Source: Bacteroidales bacterium
GTDB taxonomy: Bacteria; Bacteroidota; Bacteroidia; Bacteroidales; WCHB1-69
DNA length: 48,502 nt
Reading direction: 5' to 3'
NCBI GenBank assembly: GCA_017650305.1
Contig: JAGCFD010000039.1
Location: 1-48,502, forward strand
Shown: piece by piece, positions 8,199-16,251 of the stretch
Numbering within the stretch: position 1 is the stretch's first letter
Layout of the letters: every line of letters starts with the position of its first letter
The notes under the pieces: generated by a model
Told to the model about the DNA's origin: nothing
Database searches by the model: none
Seen by the model: the letters and a program-made list of their open reading frames with translations, nothing else
Made by a program: the position numbers and the translations under genes

Positions 8199-10604
8199 AT
8201 GCGTCACAACTTCACACTCCGGCTCTTCGCGTTTTTCGCACTGACAGTCAGCACCTTCTCGATGTGGGCGCAAAACGTCACTCTGTCAGGGACCATCAAA
8301 GACGATTCCAACGGGGAGACGTTGTTGGGTGTCTATATTCTGCTTTCCGACACCATGCATCATAAAGTAGTGGATGGGTGCGTCACCAACCAGGCGGGCT
8401 TTTACTCCATCACGGTTCCGGCCGGAGTCTATGAGGTGAGCGTCAACTACATGTCGTACAAGGAGCAGAAGACCGTCATGGATCTGCGCAAGAGTCAGCG
8501 ATACGACATTGATTTAGTGCCGGATGCCATCCTGGGCGAGGAGGTGGTGATCAAGGGAGAACGTACCAACAACAATGTGGAGAGTGCGGATGTAGGCCGC
8601 ATGGAGATGAAGATTGAGACTATCAAGGCGTTGCCGGCGTTGATGGGCGAGGCGGACATCATCCGTTCCATCCAATTGCTGCCGGGAGTCCAATCGGGCG
8701 GCGAGGGCAACAGCGGCTATTACGTGCGCGGCGGCGGCACCGACCAGAACCTCATCATGCTTGACGAGGCCACCATCTACAACTGCGGTCACCTTTTCGG
8801 CTTTTTCTCCATCTTCAACGCTGACGCCGTCAAGAACATCGAGATGATCAAGTCGGGCATGCCGGCCAACTACGGCGGGCGCGCTGCCTCCATCCTCAAC
8901 GTCACCCAGAAAGAGGGCAACATGAAACGATTTGAGGTGGACGGCGGCATCGGACTCATCTTCTCGCATCTAACCCTTCAAGGACCCTTCAAAAAGGACA
9001 AGGCGTCATTCCTCATCTCGGCACGCCGCACCTATGCTGACCTGATCATCCAGCCCTTCCTCAAGCCTACCTCTCCGCTAAAGGGCATGGGCTTCTACTT
9101 TTACGATCTTAACGCCAAGTTCAACGTCGTCATCAACAACAAACACAGGCTCTATTTCGGGGCCTATTATGGCAATGACCACTACGGCTTCCAATCAAAC
9201 TCTCAGCAGACCAAGGCCATTTTCGTTTGGCGCAACGCAGCCGCCTCCGCGCGCTGGAACTACATCATCAGCAACAAGCTCTTTCTCAACACCTCCGCCA
9301 CCTTCAGCTACTACGATTTTGGCACGGAGATGCGTCTGGACGTCTATGAGTTCAAGCTCAACTCTGGCATCCGCGACTACACGCTGAAGAGCGAGCTCAC
9401 CATCTTGCCCATCCCGAAGGTCACCATCAAGACTGGCGTACACAACATCTTCCACGTGTGCCATCCAGGACAATATGCCGTGCAGGCAGGCACCGGCTTT
9501 GACTTCTCCCTGCCGAAAGTGCAGCCATATCTTGCCAACGAATTCAGCTTATATGCTCACACCGAGTACGACCCTACCCCATGGTTGAAACTCAACATGG
9601 GTGTTCGTTATACCAACTTCACCCACTTAGGCGCCTTCACCCGCTATGTACTTGACGACCTTGGATATGTGGCCGACTCCATTATCTATCGCCCCGGGCA
9701 GACAATCAGCCAATATAACAAAGTTGAACCGCGCTTCTCCGCTCGTTTCCTGCTCGACTCCCTGACATCCATCAAGGTGTCCGCCACTCTAAACTACCAA
9801 TTTCTGCACCAGATCTCCATCGCCAGCATCACCTTACCTACCGACGTCTGGATGCCCTCCACGGACATCCTGAAGCCCCAGCGGGTTTGGCAATACTCCC
9901 TCGGCGTGTTCCGCAACTTCCATCAGAACATGTTTGAGGCCTATATCGACCTATATTTCAAACAGATGTACAACCTGGCCGAATATCGTGACGGCCTCGA
10001 CTTCAGCTTCGTCACCATCAATCCGGACCAGCTGTATGTCTTTGGCAAAGGCTGGGCCACCGGGGCCGAGTTCTTTGTCCGCAAAACCCGTGGGCGTTTC
10101 ACCGGATTCATCGGCTACACGTTAGGCTTCACGCGAAGACAGTTTGACGACCTCAACAACGGCGAGCCCTTCTGGGCCAAGTACGATCGTCGCCATGACG
10201 TGTCTATCAGCTTGTGCTACGAGATCATCCGCAACAAGCTGAGCGTTTCAGCCCTTTGGGTATATCAGACCGGCAACACCATGACCATCCCCATAGGCTA
10301 CTATTTCTACATGGGATCCTACATCACTGAGTATAGCGGTCGCAACGAATTCCGCATCAAGCCTTACCACCGTCTCGACATCTCATTGGACTGGACCATC
10401 AAGAAGACCCGGAAATGGGAAACCGGCCTCAACTTCTCCATCTACAATGTTTATAACCGCAAAAACCCGTTCTTCATCTTCTTCGAAACAAGAACCAACG
10501 CCGACTTCTCGCCTGAGAACCCCAATTTCTCCTTGGAGACACAGGCCTATCAGATGAGCTTGTTCCCCATCATCCCGTCTATCACTTGGAACTTTAAATT
10601 CTAA
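8199..10604 (+). CDS. TonB-dependent outer-membrane receptor with carboxypeptidase-like N-domain
   Basis: This 801-aa protein begins with a signal peptide ending near MWAQ (residue about 24). A carboxypeptidase-regulatory-like beta-sandwich follows at about 26-105, then a plug domain at about 110-230 with LPGVQSGGEGNSGYYVRGG and the SGMPANYGGR segment. A beta-barrel ends in an aromatic residue (NFKF), the usual outer-membrane assembly signal. Such receptors import siderophores, vitamins or oligomers using TonB energy. The substrate cannot be read here. It lacks the SusC-specific layout; the next gene, 5 bp downstream, is a DUF4249 lipoprotein rather than SusD. That receptor/DUF4249 pairing is common in Bacteroidota. 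Confidence 0.9.
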   Translation: MRHNFTLRLFAFFALTVSTFSMWAQNVTLSGTIKDDSNGETLLGVYILLSDTMHHKVVDGCVTNQAGFYSITVPAGVYEVSVNYMSYKEQKTVMDLRKSQRYDIDLVPDAILGEEVVIKGERTNNNVESADVGRMEMKIETIKALPALMGEADIIRSIQLLPGVQSGGEGNSGYYVRGGGTDQNLIMLDEATIYNCGHLFGFFSIFNADAVKNIEMIKSGMPANYGGRAASILNVTQKEGNMKRFEVDGGIGLIFSHLTLQGPFKKDKASFLISARRTYADLIIQPFLKPTSPLKGMGFYFYDLNAKFNVVINNKHRLYFGAYYGNDHYGFQSNSQQTKAIFVWRNAAASARWNYIISNKLFLNTSATFSYYDFGTEMRLDVYEFKLNSGIRDYTLKSELTILPIPKVTIKTGVHNIFHVCHPGQYAVQAGTGFDFSLPKVQPYLANEFSLYAHTEYDPTPWLKLNMGVRYTNFTHLGAFTRYVLDDLGYVADSIIYRPGQTISQYNKVEPRFSARFLLDSLTSIKVSATLNYQFLHQISIASITLPTDVWMPSTDILKPQRVWQYSLGVFRNFHQNMFEAYIDLYFKQMYNLAEYRDGLDFSFVTINPDQLYVFGKGWATGAEFFVRKTRGRFTGFIGYTLGFTRRQFDDLNNGEPFWAKYDRRHDVSISLCYEIIRNKLSVSALWVYQTGNTMTIPIGYYFYMGSYITEYSGRNEFRIKPYHRLDISLDWTIKKTRKWETGLNFSIYNVYNRKNPFFIFFETRTNADFSPENPNFSLETQAYQMSLFPIIPSITWNFKF

Positions 10605-10609
10605 CAATT

Positions 10610-11542
10610 ATGAAAAAAGCACTCTACCATATCATCATCTTGCTCACCTTGGTTTGTCTGGGCTGTCAGACCGAGATAGAGGTAGAGTTGCCCGACTACA
10701 CCTCCAAGCTGGTGATTGAGGGGACCATCGAGAACGACAAACCGGCTATGGTGGTCCTATCAAGAAGCATTCCCTTCTTTTCCGAAATCGACATTCAATA
10801 TATCCTGCAGAATGTGCTGGTGCGGGATGCCGAGGTGTGGGTCACGGCTGACGACGGGGAGACCGAGCAGCTGTCGTTCCAGTTATACGGGGAATCGCCC
10901 TATTACATGGCATTTGTCAGCCCCACCTTGCGGGGACGCGAGCGCATGGGCTACACCCTGACCGTCATTTGCAACGACACGACTTACACCGCACACACCA
11001 CCATCCCGTCCACTTTCGACCTCGACAGCATCTGGATAGACTCCACCTACATAACTGGCGAATTCAACAATCATAGGGGAAATGTGCGTTGTCTGCTAAC
11101 CGACAATCCGGCCGAAGACAACTACTATTCCTTCTCTGTCAAGGTGCGCAACCACTTATTCACCGATCGTCTTTGGGTCTATTCATTGCCTATGGCCTTT
11201 GACGACCAGACCTTCAACGGGCAGACCTTCAACTTTGAGGTGCTGCGCGCCGGCGTTTCCTCCTTCCTGATGCCCGAAATGGACGAAGAGACCAGGAAGG
11301 CCTACTTCAGTTTCAACTATATGCGCGGGGACACCATCTATGTGCGGCACAGTCTCATCGACCACGAGACGTACCGTTTCATGATCACGGGCGGAAGTGA
11401 TGCCATATTCGGATCCAACCCATTCACCAACCCCGCCCCTGTATCCTCCAATCTCAGAGGAGGCAACGTCTTGGGCAACTGGTCGGGGTTTGCCTCAAAA
11501 GTGGACACTATTATTTGGGAAAATGAAGACGTTGGCCGTTAG
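10610..11542 (+). CDS. DUF4249 family outer-membrane lipoprotein
   Basis: This 310-aa protein has a lipoprotein signal with Cys19 in CLGC. The mature part starts with the DUF4249 pattern EIEVELPDYTSKLVIEGTIEN and continues with a beta-rich domain typical of the family. DUF4249 proteins are encoded next to TonB-dependent receptors in Bacteroidota and probably act as surface partners, in a position analogous to SusD. Here the gene starts 5 bp after the receptor and is surely cotranscribed. The stop codon TAG is embedded in a heptamer repeat tract (GTTGGCC GTTAGCT GTTAACT), so the last codons were shaped by the repeat. Function beyond receptor partner is not known. Confidence 0.8.
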   Translation: MKKALYHIIILLTLVCLGCQTEIEVELPDYTSKLVIEGTIENDKPAMVVLSRSIPFFSEIDIQYILQNVLVRDAEVWVTADDGETEQLSFQLYGESPYYMAFVSPTLRGRERMGYTLTVICNDTTYTAHTTIPSTFDLDSIWIDSTYITGEFNNHRGNVRCLLTDNPAEDNYYSFSVKVRNHLFTDRLWVYSLPMAFDDQTFNGQTFNFEVLRAGVSSFLMPEMDEETRKAYFSFNYMRGDTIYVRHSLIDHETYRFMITGGSDAIFGSNPFTNPAPVSSNLRGGNVLGNWSGFASKVDTIIWENEDVGR

Positions 11543-11700
11543 CTGTTAACTTTGAACTTTGACTCTGAACTTTGACTTTGAACCTTGACTTTGAACTTTG
11601 ACTTTGAACTTTGGCTATTGGTCGTTAGCCTCCTAACCTATTAACCTACTAACCTACTAACCTCTTAACCTCCTAACCTTCTAACTCCAAACTGCTAACT
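11531..11700. repeat. Composite intergenic simple-repeat tract
   Basis: Three repeat types follow one another between the convergent genes. Heptamers GTTGGCC/GTTAGCT/GTTAACT run across the stop codon (11531-11551). A 13-bp unit AACTTTGACTTTG and variants fills about 11551-11606. A short heptamer stretch (GGCTATT, GGTCGTT) is followed by octamers of the CCTACTAA type to about 11690. I see no reading frame or promoter in it. The 166-bp gap holds nothing else. Confidence 0.8.
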
Positions 11701-11709
11701 GACAACTCC

Positions 11710-11898
11710 TCACTCATATTCGTACTCATCAGTCCAGATATCCCACTCAAAATCATCCCAATAGAGATCATTCTCCGAGTCGGTGGAATCTTCGTTGATG
11801 AAATAGTCGGAGGCGCCATAAAGCCAATGATCCATAGTGGCACATGAGGTCAAAAGCAGCACTGCCAGCGAACACAATATGATGAGACCTTTTTTCAT
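11710..11898 (-). CDS. Small acidic lipoprotein
   Basis: This 62-aa protein has a lipoprotein signal with Cys19 in LLTSC. The mature 44 residues contain about 15 Asp/Glu and about 11 Trp/Tyr/Phe but no Lys or Arg. I do not recognise the family. It lies 20 bp downstream of the DUF4197-like lipoprotein gene and is probably cotranscribed with it. A clean signal peptide and spacing support a real gene. Function is unknown. Confidence 0.6.
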   Translation of the reverse strand: MKKGLIILCSLAVLLLTSCATMDHWLYGASDYFINEDSTDSENDLYWDDFEWDIWTDEYEYE

Positions 11899-11918
11899 GA
11901 TGAAGAGCGACAGATAAC

Positions 11919-12611
11919 TTATCTGACCAGAATAGAATCACCTTCAACGCGGTGAGTGGAATCGGTGCGGATGAGTTCTTCTTCCAAACGCATCTCCTCG
12001 AAAATTCCATCCATCAAGCCCGTCACTATCTGGTTTTGGATGTCCACCGTGACAGGTGCGGGATTATATTGGCGATAGATATTGAGGATGTCGTTCCAAA
12101 GAGTGGAAACGTTGAAAAGCTCCATACGGATGGAAACGGGTGATTGAAGAGCATTTTTAATATAGTCGTACTTCATGAACTTGAAGTAGTCGGTGATGGT
12201 TCCGCTTTCTCCATAGAACAGCTTGTCTGGATTCTCGATATCCAGATCCGAGACAGCGTCTTTGTAGGCAGAGCTTACGTTAGCGGCGCAACTCTCAGCC
12301 AATCTATTAGCACGAAGAATTAAAGAATCGGTCATGAAGCCATAATTATGGTTGGCAAGTGTGTCAAAAATGGAGCTTTGCAGATTAGCGAAATCGATCC
12401 GATAGGCAGCATCCTTATAATTGTAGAACCCGTTGTATGTGCACAAATGGGCCACCGCAGAATCGACAGAACTGTTCAAACAAGTGGTGATAGCCTGTAT
12501 CTTCTGTGAATTGGTATACAACTGGTTCACATACGTGTCAGTGTTATCCTCGCAAGCAGAAAAGAGTACCAAAGCGAGCACGAAAGCGGACAATATTTTA
12601 AGCTTCTTCAT
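11919..12611 (-). CDS. DUF4197-like lipoprotein
   Basis: This 230-aa protein has a lipoprotein signal with Cys20 in FSAC; the acidic residues directly after the Cys (EDNTD) resemble Bacteroidota surface-export signals. The mature part is helical and follows the DUF4197 pattern: SAVAHL, an NRLAES helix, a TDYFKFM segment, then IVTGLMDGIFEEMRLEEELIR near the end. Similarity is clear in order and spacing but not strong in every block, so the family call is moderate. DUF4197 proteins have no established function. A -7 box at 12632-12639 starts this transcript, which probably includes the small acidic lipoprotein. Confidence 0.65.
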   Translation of the reverse strand: MKKLKILSAFVLALVLFSACEDNTDTYVNQLYTNSQKIQAITTCLNSSVDSAVAHLCTYNGFYNYKDAAYRIDFANLQSSIFDTLANHNYGFMTDSLILRANRLAESCAANVSSAYKDAVSDLDIENPDKLFYGESGTITDYFKFMKYDYIKNALQSPVSIRMELFNVSTLWNDILNIYRQYNPAPVTVDIQNQIVTGLMDGIFEEMRLEEELIRTDSTHRVEGDSILVR

Positions 12612-12631
12612 CTTCAGAAAAAATTAGGGGG

Positions 12632-12639
12632 CAAAGATA
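12632..12639 (-). promoter_or_regulatory. -7 box for the DUF4197-like gene
   Basis: The minus strand reads TATCTTTG, 20 bp before the start codon at 12611. Confidence 0.6.
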
Positions 12640-12724
12640 TAATTTTTACGGATATAAATCCACCAAACACCCGGAAAACTCTCTGAAAATTTTCTATTTT
12701 CGCCACGTCATTAGTCACGAGATC

Positions 12725-13471
12725 ATGATAGACCCTGTTTTACAATTCATACCTGACATTCCATCTACAAACCAATGGTTAGCGGAAGAGGCTGCCGAGG
12801 GCATCTCCCGAGGTGTTCCGCTGACGCCTTTCACGGCCGTTTTCACCGATTTTCAAGAAGATGGACATGGGATGGGGACCAACAAATGGTTCAGCGAACG
12901 CGGCAAGAACATGCTGCTATCCATCTATTTCACCGCCCGGACCAGCGCCGCCCGGCAGTTTCTCTTCAACCAGTATTTTGCGGTCGCCACGCGCAAGTTT
13001 CTGCTGCAACACCTGCCCGAAGTAGCCATCAAGTGGCCCAACGACATTTACGTTAACGGGAAGAAGATTGCCGGCATCCTCATCGAGCACCATCTCAGAG
13101 GCGATGCGCTACAATACACCATTGCCGGCATCGGCATCAACATCAACCAAGACCATTTCCCCGACGACATCCCCCACCCCACCAGCCTTCACCTTGAGAC
13201 TGGCAAAATCTTTTCCGTTGAAGAGTTGACATGTCAATATTGGGAGATATTGCAAGAATGTTTTGACGACTACGACTGGGATGCGGACATTGCCATCAAT
13301 CCATCGTACATCGAATCGCTGTACCAGCTGAACGAATGGCATGAATACATCATAAAGGGCGAGCGGCGCGAGGCGAAAATCATCGGCTTGGACGCCTTCG
13401 GGCGACTCAGACTCTCCATGCGCGACGGGTCCGAGTCGCTATGCGGCTTTAAAGAGATTGTATTTATTTAG
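12725..13471 (+). CDS. birA: Biotin-[acetyl-CoA-carboxylase] ligase
   Basis: This 248-aa enzyme activates biotin with ATP and attaches it to carrier proteins such as the acetyl-CoA carboxylase subunit. It shows STNQWL, the KWPNDIYVNGKKIAGILIE block (KWPND at 103-107), and GIGININQ. It has no N-terminal helix-turn-helix, so it is a monofunctional class I ligase, not a repressor. The biotinyl-AMP loop is unusual: G47 H48 G49 M50 G51 T52 N53 replaces the common GRGRxGR pattern, with the two loop arginines changed. A possible -7 box, TATTTTCG, lies at 12696-12703. The gene converges on the nucleoside phosphorylase gene with a 13-bp gap. Confidence 0.9.
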   Translation: MIDPVLQFIPDIPSTNQWLAEEAAEGISRGVPLTPFTAVFTDFQEDGHGMGTNKWFSERGKNMLLSIYFTARTSAARQFLFNQYFAVATRKFLLQHLPEVAIKWPNDIYVNGKKIAGILIEHHLRGDALQYTIAGIGININQDHFPDDIPHPTSLHLETGKIFSVEELTCQYWEILQECFDDYDWDADIAINPSYIESLYQLNEWHEYIIKGERREAKIIGLDAFGRLRLSMRDGSESLCGFKEIVFI

Positions 13472-13484
13472 CGAGTTCCCAGCA

Positions 13485-14351
13485 CTAAATTCTATCCAGA
13501 ACTGTGCGACCGAGCTTTTCCATCTGGTCGTGATAGGAATCCAAGAAGCGGCCCGTAACGCGGTTGGCGATGATCAAACACACCGTTAGCGCCTGATGAC
13601 CAAGCACTCTACCCAATCCATAAATAGCAGAACATTCCATCTCCATATTGGTCACCTTGTGGCCTTTATAATCAAAGGCCTCGATGGCTTGATTCAGTTC
13701 TGGATACATCAGTTTGGCACGGACCTGACGGCCTTGCGGGCCGAAGAAGCCGGGAGCGCTAATCGTAATACCCTGGCGCATATCGTGAGCTACTCGCTCC
13801 AGCAAGTCGGGAGCTGCCGGCGTGCAGTAGGGATGCGGGAGCAGCGAACTCCAGGAGGTCTGCTGGATAAAAGCCTCCGCAAGTTCCTTGTCCAGGCAGC
13901 CTGAGGTATCGTAATAATTCAAAACACCGTCAATGCCCATGCCGAAGGCGGAAGCCACGGGCGTGCCCACCTCGATATCTTCCTGCAACGCACCGGATGT
14001 GCCTACACGGACCAGCTTCAACGTACGGTGCTCAGGCAACACCTCGTTAGTCTTCAGGTCGATATTGGCCAAGGCATCCAACTCGTTCAGGACTATGTCG
14101 ATATTATCCGTTCCCATTCCTGTTGACATCACAGACACCCGTTTGCCCTTGTAAAGACCTGTATGGGTCACGAGTTCACGATTCTGGCGTTTAAGTTCTA
14201 TGGTATCAAACATCTTGGAGAACATCTCCACACGACCGGGGTCGCCCACCAGGATAACATTGTCGGCCAACTCTTCTGGGTGAAGATTCAAGTGATAGAT
14301 GGCCCCATCGGGCTGTTTCGGCAATTCAGATGCAGGTATTTTCATAATCAT
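13485..14351 (-). CDS. Nucleoside phosphorylase (uridine phosphorylase-like)
   Basis: This 288-aa protein belongs to the NP-I phosphorylase family, which cleaves nucleosides with phosphate to base and ribose-1-phosphate. It shows the phosphate-binding VGDPGRV (35-41), MSTGMGTDNI, VGTSGAL (116-122), and NMEMECSAIYGL at 235-246 with the ribose-binding MEME. Length and motif order fit uridine phosphorylase-like members of Bacteroidota; substrate choice between uridine and purine nucleosides is not certain. Two Met codons lie at 14351 and 14345. A -7 box (TATCTTTG, 14373-14380) precedes it. Confidence 0.85.
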   Translation of the reverse strand: MIMKIPASELPKQPDGAIYHLNLHPEELADNVILVGDPGRVEMFSKMFDTIELKRQNRELVTHTGLYKGKRVSVMSTGMGTDNIDIVLNELDALANIDLKTNEVLPEHRTLKLVRVGTSGALQEDIEVGTPVASAFGMGIDGVLNYYDTSGCLDKELAEAFIQQTSWSSLLPHPYCTPAAPDLLERVAHDMRQGITISAPGFFGPQGRQVRAKLMYPELNQAIEAFDYKGHKVTNMEMECSAIYGLGRVLGHQALTVCLIIANRVTGRFLDSYHDQMEKLGRTVLDRI

Positions 14352-14372
14352 CTAATTTTATTAATGAGAAGG

Positions 14373-14380
14373 CAAAGATA
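14373..14380 (-). promoter_or_regulatory. -7 box for the nucleoside phosphorylase gene
   Basis: The minus strand reads TATCTTTG, 21 bp before the start codon. Confidence 0.55.
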
Positions 14381-14437
14381 CGTTTTTTACTTTATTGTAG
14401 TATTGAAAAAAAGAAGAATGATAATTCGGGGTCACTC

Positions 14438-15157
14438 TCACACACCCACAATATTCTGAGGGGTGATCATGGCCAACAACTTCCCATCTTGGCGTCCGTT
14501 ATCCGTGATGAAGAGCACATCGGGACGATGTCTCCGGTCTCTGGAAGCCTGGAACATGCGGGAAGCATCCTCCAGGGTGGCGTCGGCGCTGAGAAAGTCA
14601 TACTTCCGCCACTCGCCCTGCTGTTCGGAAAGATAGGGTTTGAGGTCTTGAAATGTCAGATCGTCAGAGATGGCATTCCCCGAGCCATCGGCCAGATAGC
14701 GCATCACCACTTTGGCGCTAAAGACTCCCTCCACGCTGAAGCCGTCCATAACTGGGACGTAGGAATAGTCGTTGCGAGTCATAACCCTCATCGCAGACAG
14801 GACGGAATCGGTCCATGATGGAGCAAAGATTCGGCTCTTAGGAATAGCGAGACGCATCAGGGTCTGCGGATTCAGTGTGTAATAGAGCGTGTTGACCTGC
14901 TTCAAGGCGGCATCTGTCACCACAACCAAATCCTGCCCACCCTTTGACCAGTCGCGATGGGAAAGCAGATTGCGCAAGGTCCTGCAAAAGGCCAAATTGC
15001 TCCGGATGCTATGGTAACGCGGCATCTGCTCCAGTTCCTTCATATCCTGGACATTCAGATTGTCGGCCACCCACTCTTCAATCTCGCGATAGCGTTCCAA
15101 AAATTGATTTGCTCGATTTTCTAACATATTATCATCATTAGATCCCATAAAAATCAT
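14438..15157 (-). CDS. CBS domain protein
   Basis: This 239-aa cytoplasmic protein has an N-terminal helical part of about 85 residues and a C-terminal CBS pair. The CBS signs are SVLSAMRVMTRNDYSYVPV with GVFSAKVVMRYLAD, then DASRMFQASRDRRHRPDVLFITD with LLAMITPQNIV. CBS pairs bind adenosine nucleotides and act as sensors. There is no attached enzyme or transporter domain. It lies 16 bp downstream of the patatin gene and is probably cotranscribed. The start may be Met4 or Met11. The partner it regulates is unknown. Confidence 0.7.
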   Translation of the reverse strand: MIFMGSNDDNMLENRANQFLERYREIEEWVADNLNVQDMKELEQMPRYHSIRSNLAFCRTLRNLLSHRDWSKGGQDLVVVTDAALKQVNTLYYTLNPQTLMRLAIPKSRIFAPSWTDSVLSAMRVMTRNDYSYVPVMDGFSVEGVFSAKVVMRYLADGSGNAISDDLTFQDLKPYLSEQQGEWRKYDFLSADATLEDASRMFQASRDRRHRPDVLFITDNGRQDGKLLAMITPQNIVGV

Positions 15158-15173
15158 GCATCCAACTCAGCCC

Positions 15174-16196
15174 TTACTTGTTGGCTTTTTCCTCGTCATT
15201 GTCATACCACTGGAAATAGGCTTCAGCATAAGTCTTTCCTGATTTCACCAGCTCCTTCTTCATTTCATCATTGATGTCAAAATCCACTGCCCCGACTCCT
15301 AACGTATCAATATAGACCGTACGCTGCCAATCATCACTGTGCAGGTGGGTGTTGTTTTGGGAATCAATCAGCGTGGTCACCAACGCTTTGGTGTAAGAGA
15401 GAAAATCGTCGATCTTTTTGCATGGTGCGGGGCCTTGGCCGAGGTACATGGCAATCTCCTCTTTCGCATCCAGGCGAAAGCCCAATGTCTCCTTGTTATA
15501 CACATACTCGTTGACGACGCTGGCTCTGTTCATCTTCAGCAACTCATTGATCTTCTCGTAATATTCTGTACGACGGGCATGATTCCTGTCGGCGAGATAG
15601 GAAACCTGGTCGAAAGTCTTGACAGAGTAGTTGTCCAAGAGACCTCCATCCACCAGCACGTGATTATTTTTTTCGTCTCTTTTGGCGGCGAAGAAGAGAG
15701 GGATGGACATGGATACACGGGCGGCGTCTGCCACTTTCACCTTAGGGGTATGCAGGGCGCTGTACATCTTGGAGAGGCCGGTCGAGAGGTCGGCGCCGAC
15801 CAAGTAGATATCCCGATACTTGTGGGTGTTGGCTATCTCTTCAAAAGTGGCCTCGCCATTGCCGGTTTTCCGTTGGATAAAACTGGCTATCAAGTTTCTG
15901 AAATAGTATCCTTGATACCAGCCATATTCGTTCATCAGACGTTTTGTGTCACGCACAACGCCGACCGAATCGTCCATAAAATCCTTGAAATTCAGTTTCC
16001 AAAGGATATTCCGAACCTCTTCGGCCGTATAGCGCATACCGACCAGCACAGCCATCATGGCGCCGGCGGACGTGCCCGCCACTCTCTCAATATTCTGTAG
16101 AATTCCTCTGCTGTCAAGCACTTCCAAAGCGCCCACATACGCGATGCCCTTCACACCGCCGCCTTCAAAAACCAGATTTTTAAAATGATAAGCCAT
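15174..16196 (-). CDS. Patatin-like phospholipase
   Basis: This 340-aa protein has the full patatin catalytic set: oxyanion loop EGGGVKG (11-17), nucleophile elbow GTSAG with Ser43, and the Asp of the dyad in VDGG (Asp183). Patatins hydrolyse acyl groups of membrane lipids or other esters. No signal peptide or transmembrane segment is visible, so it is probably cytoplasmic. The group resembles intracellular bacterial patatins rather than the secreted ExoU type. The gene follows the secreted esterase gene by 55 bp and precedes the CBS gene by 16 bp, which suggests one transcript. The substrate is not known. Confidence 0.9.
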   Translation of the reverse strand: MAYHFKNLVFEGGGVKGIAYVGALEVLDSRGILQNIERVAGTSAGAMMAVLVGMRYTAEEVRNILWKLNFKDFMDDSVGVVRDTKRLMNEYGWYQGYYFRNLIASFIQRKTGNGEATFEEIANTHKYRDIYLVGADLSTGLSKMYSALHTPKVKVADAARVSMSIPLFFAAKRDEKNNHVLVDGGLLDNYSVKTFDQVSYLADRNHARRTEYYEKINELLKMNRASVVNEYVYNKETLGFRLDAKEEIAMYLGQGPAPCKKIDDFLSYTKALVTTLIDSQNNTHLHSDDWQRTVYIDTLGVGAVDFDINDEMKKELVKSGKTYAEAYFQWYDNDEEKANK

Positions 16197-16251
16197 ATCT
16201 TTAGTTTTTTAATGATTAATATCTTTTGTTGATGAATGATGATCTCACGAC

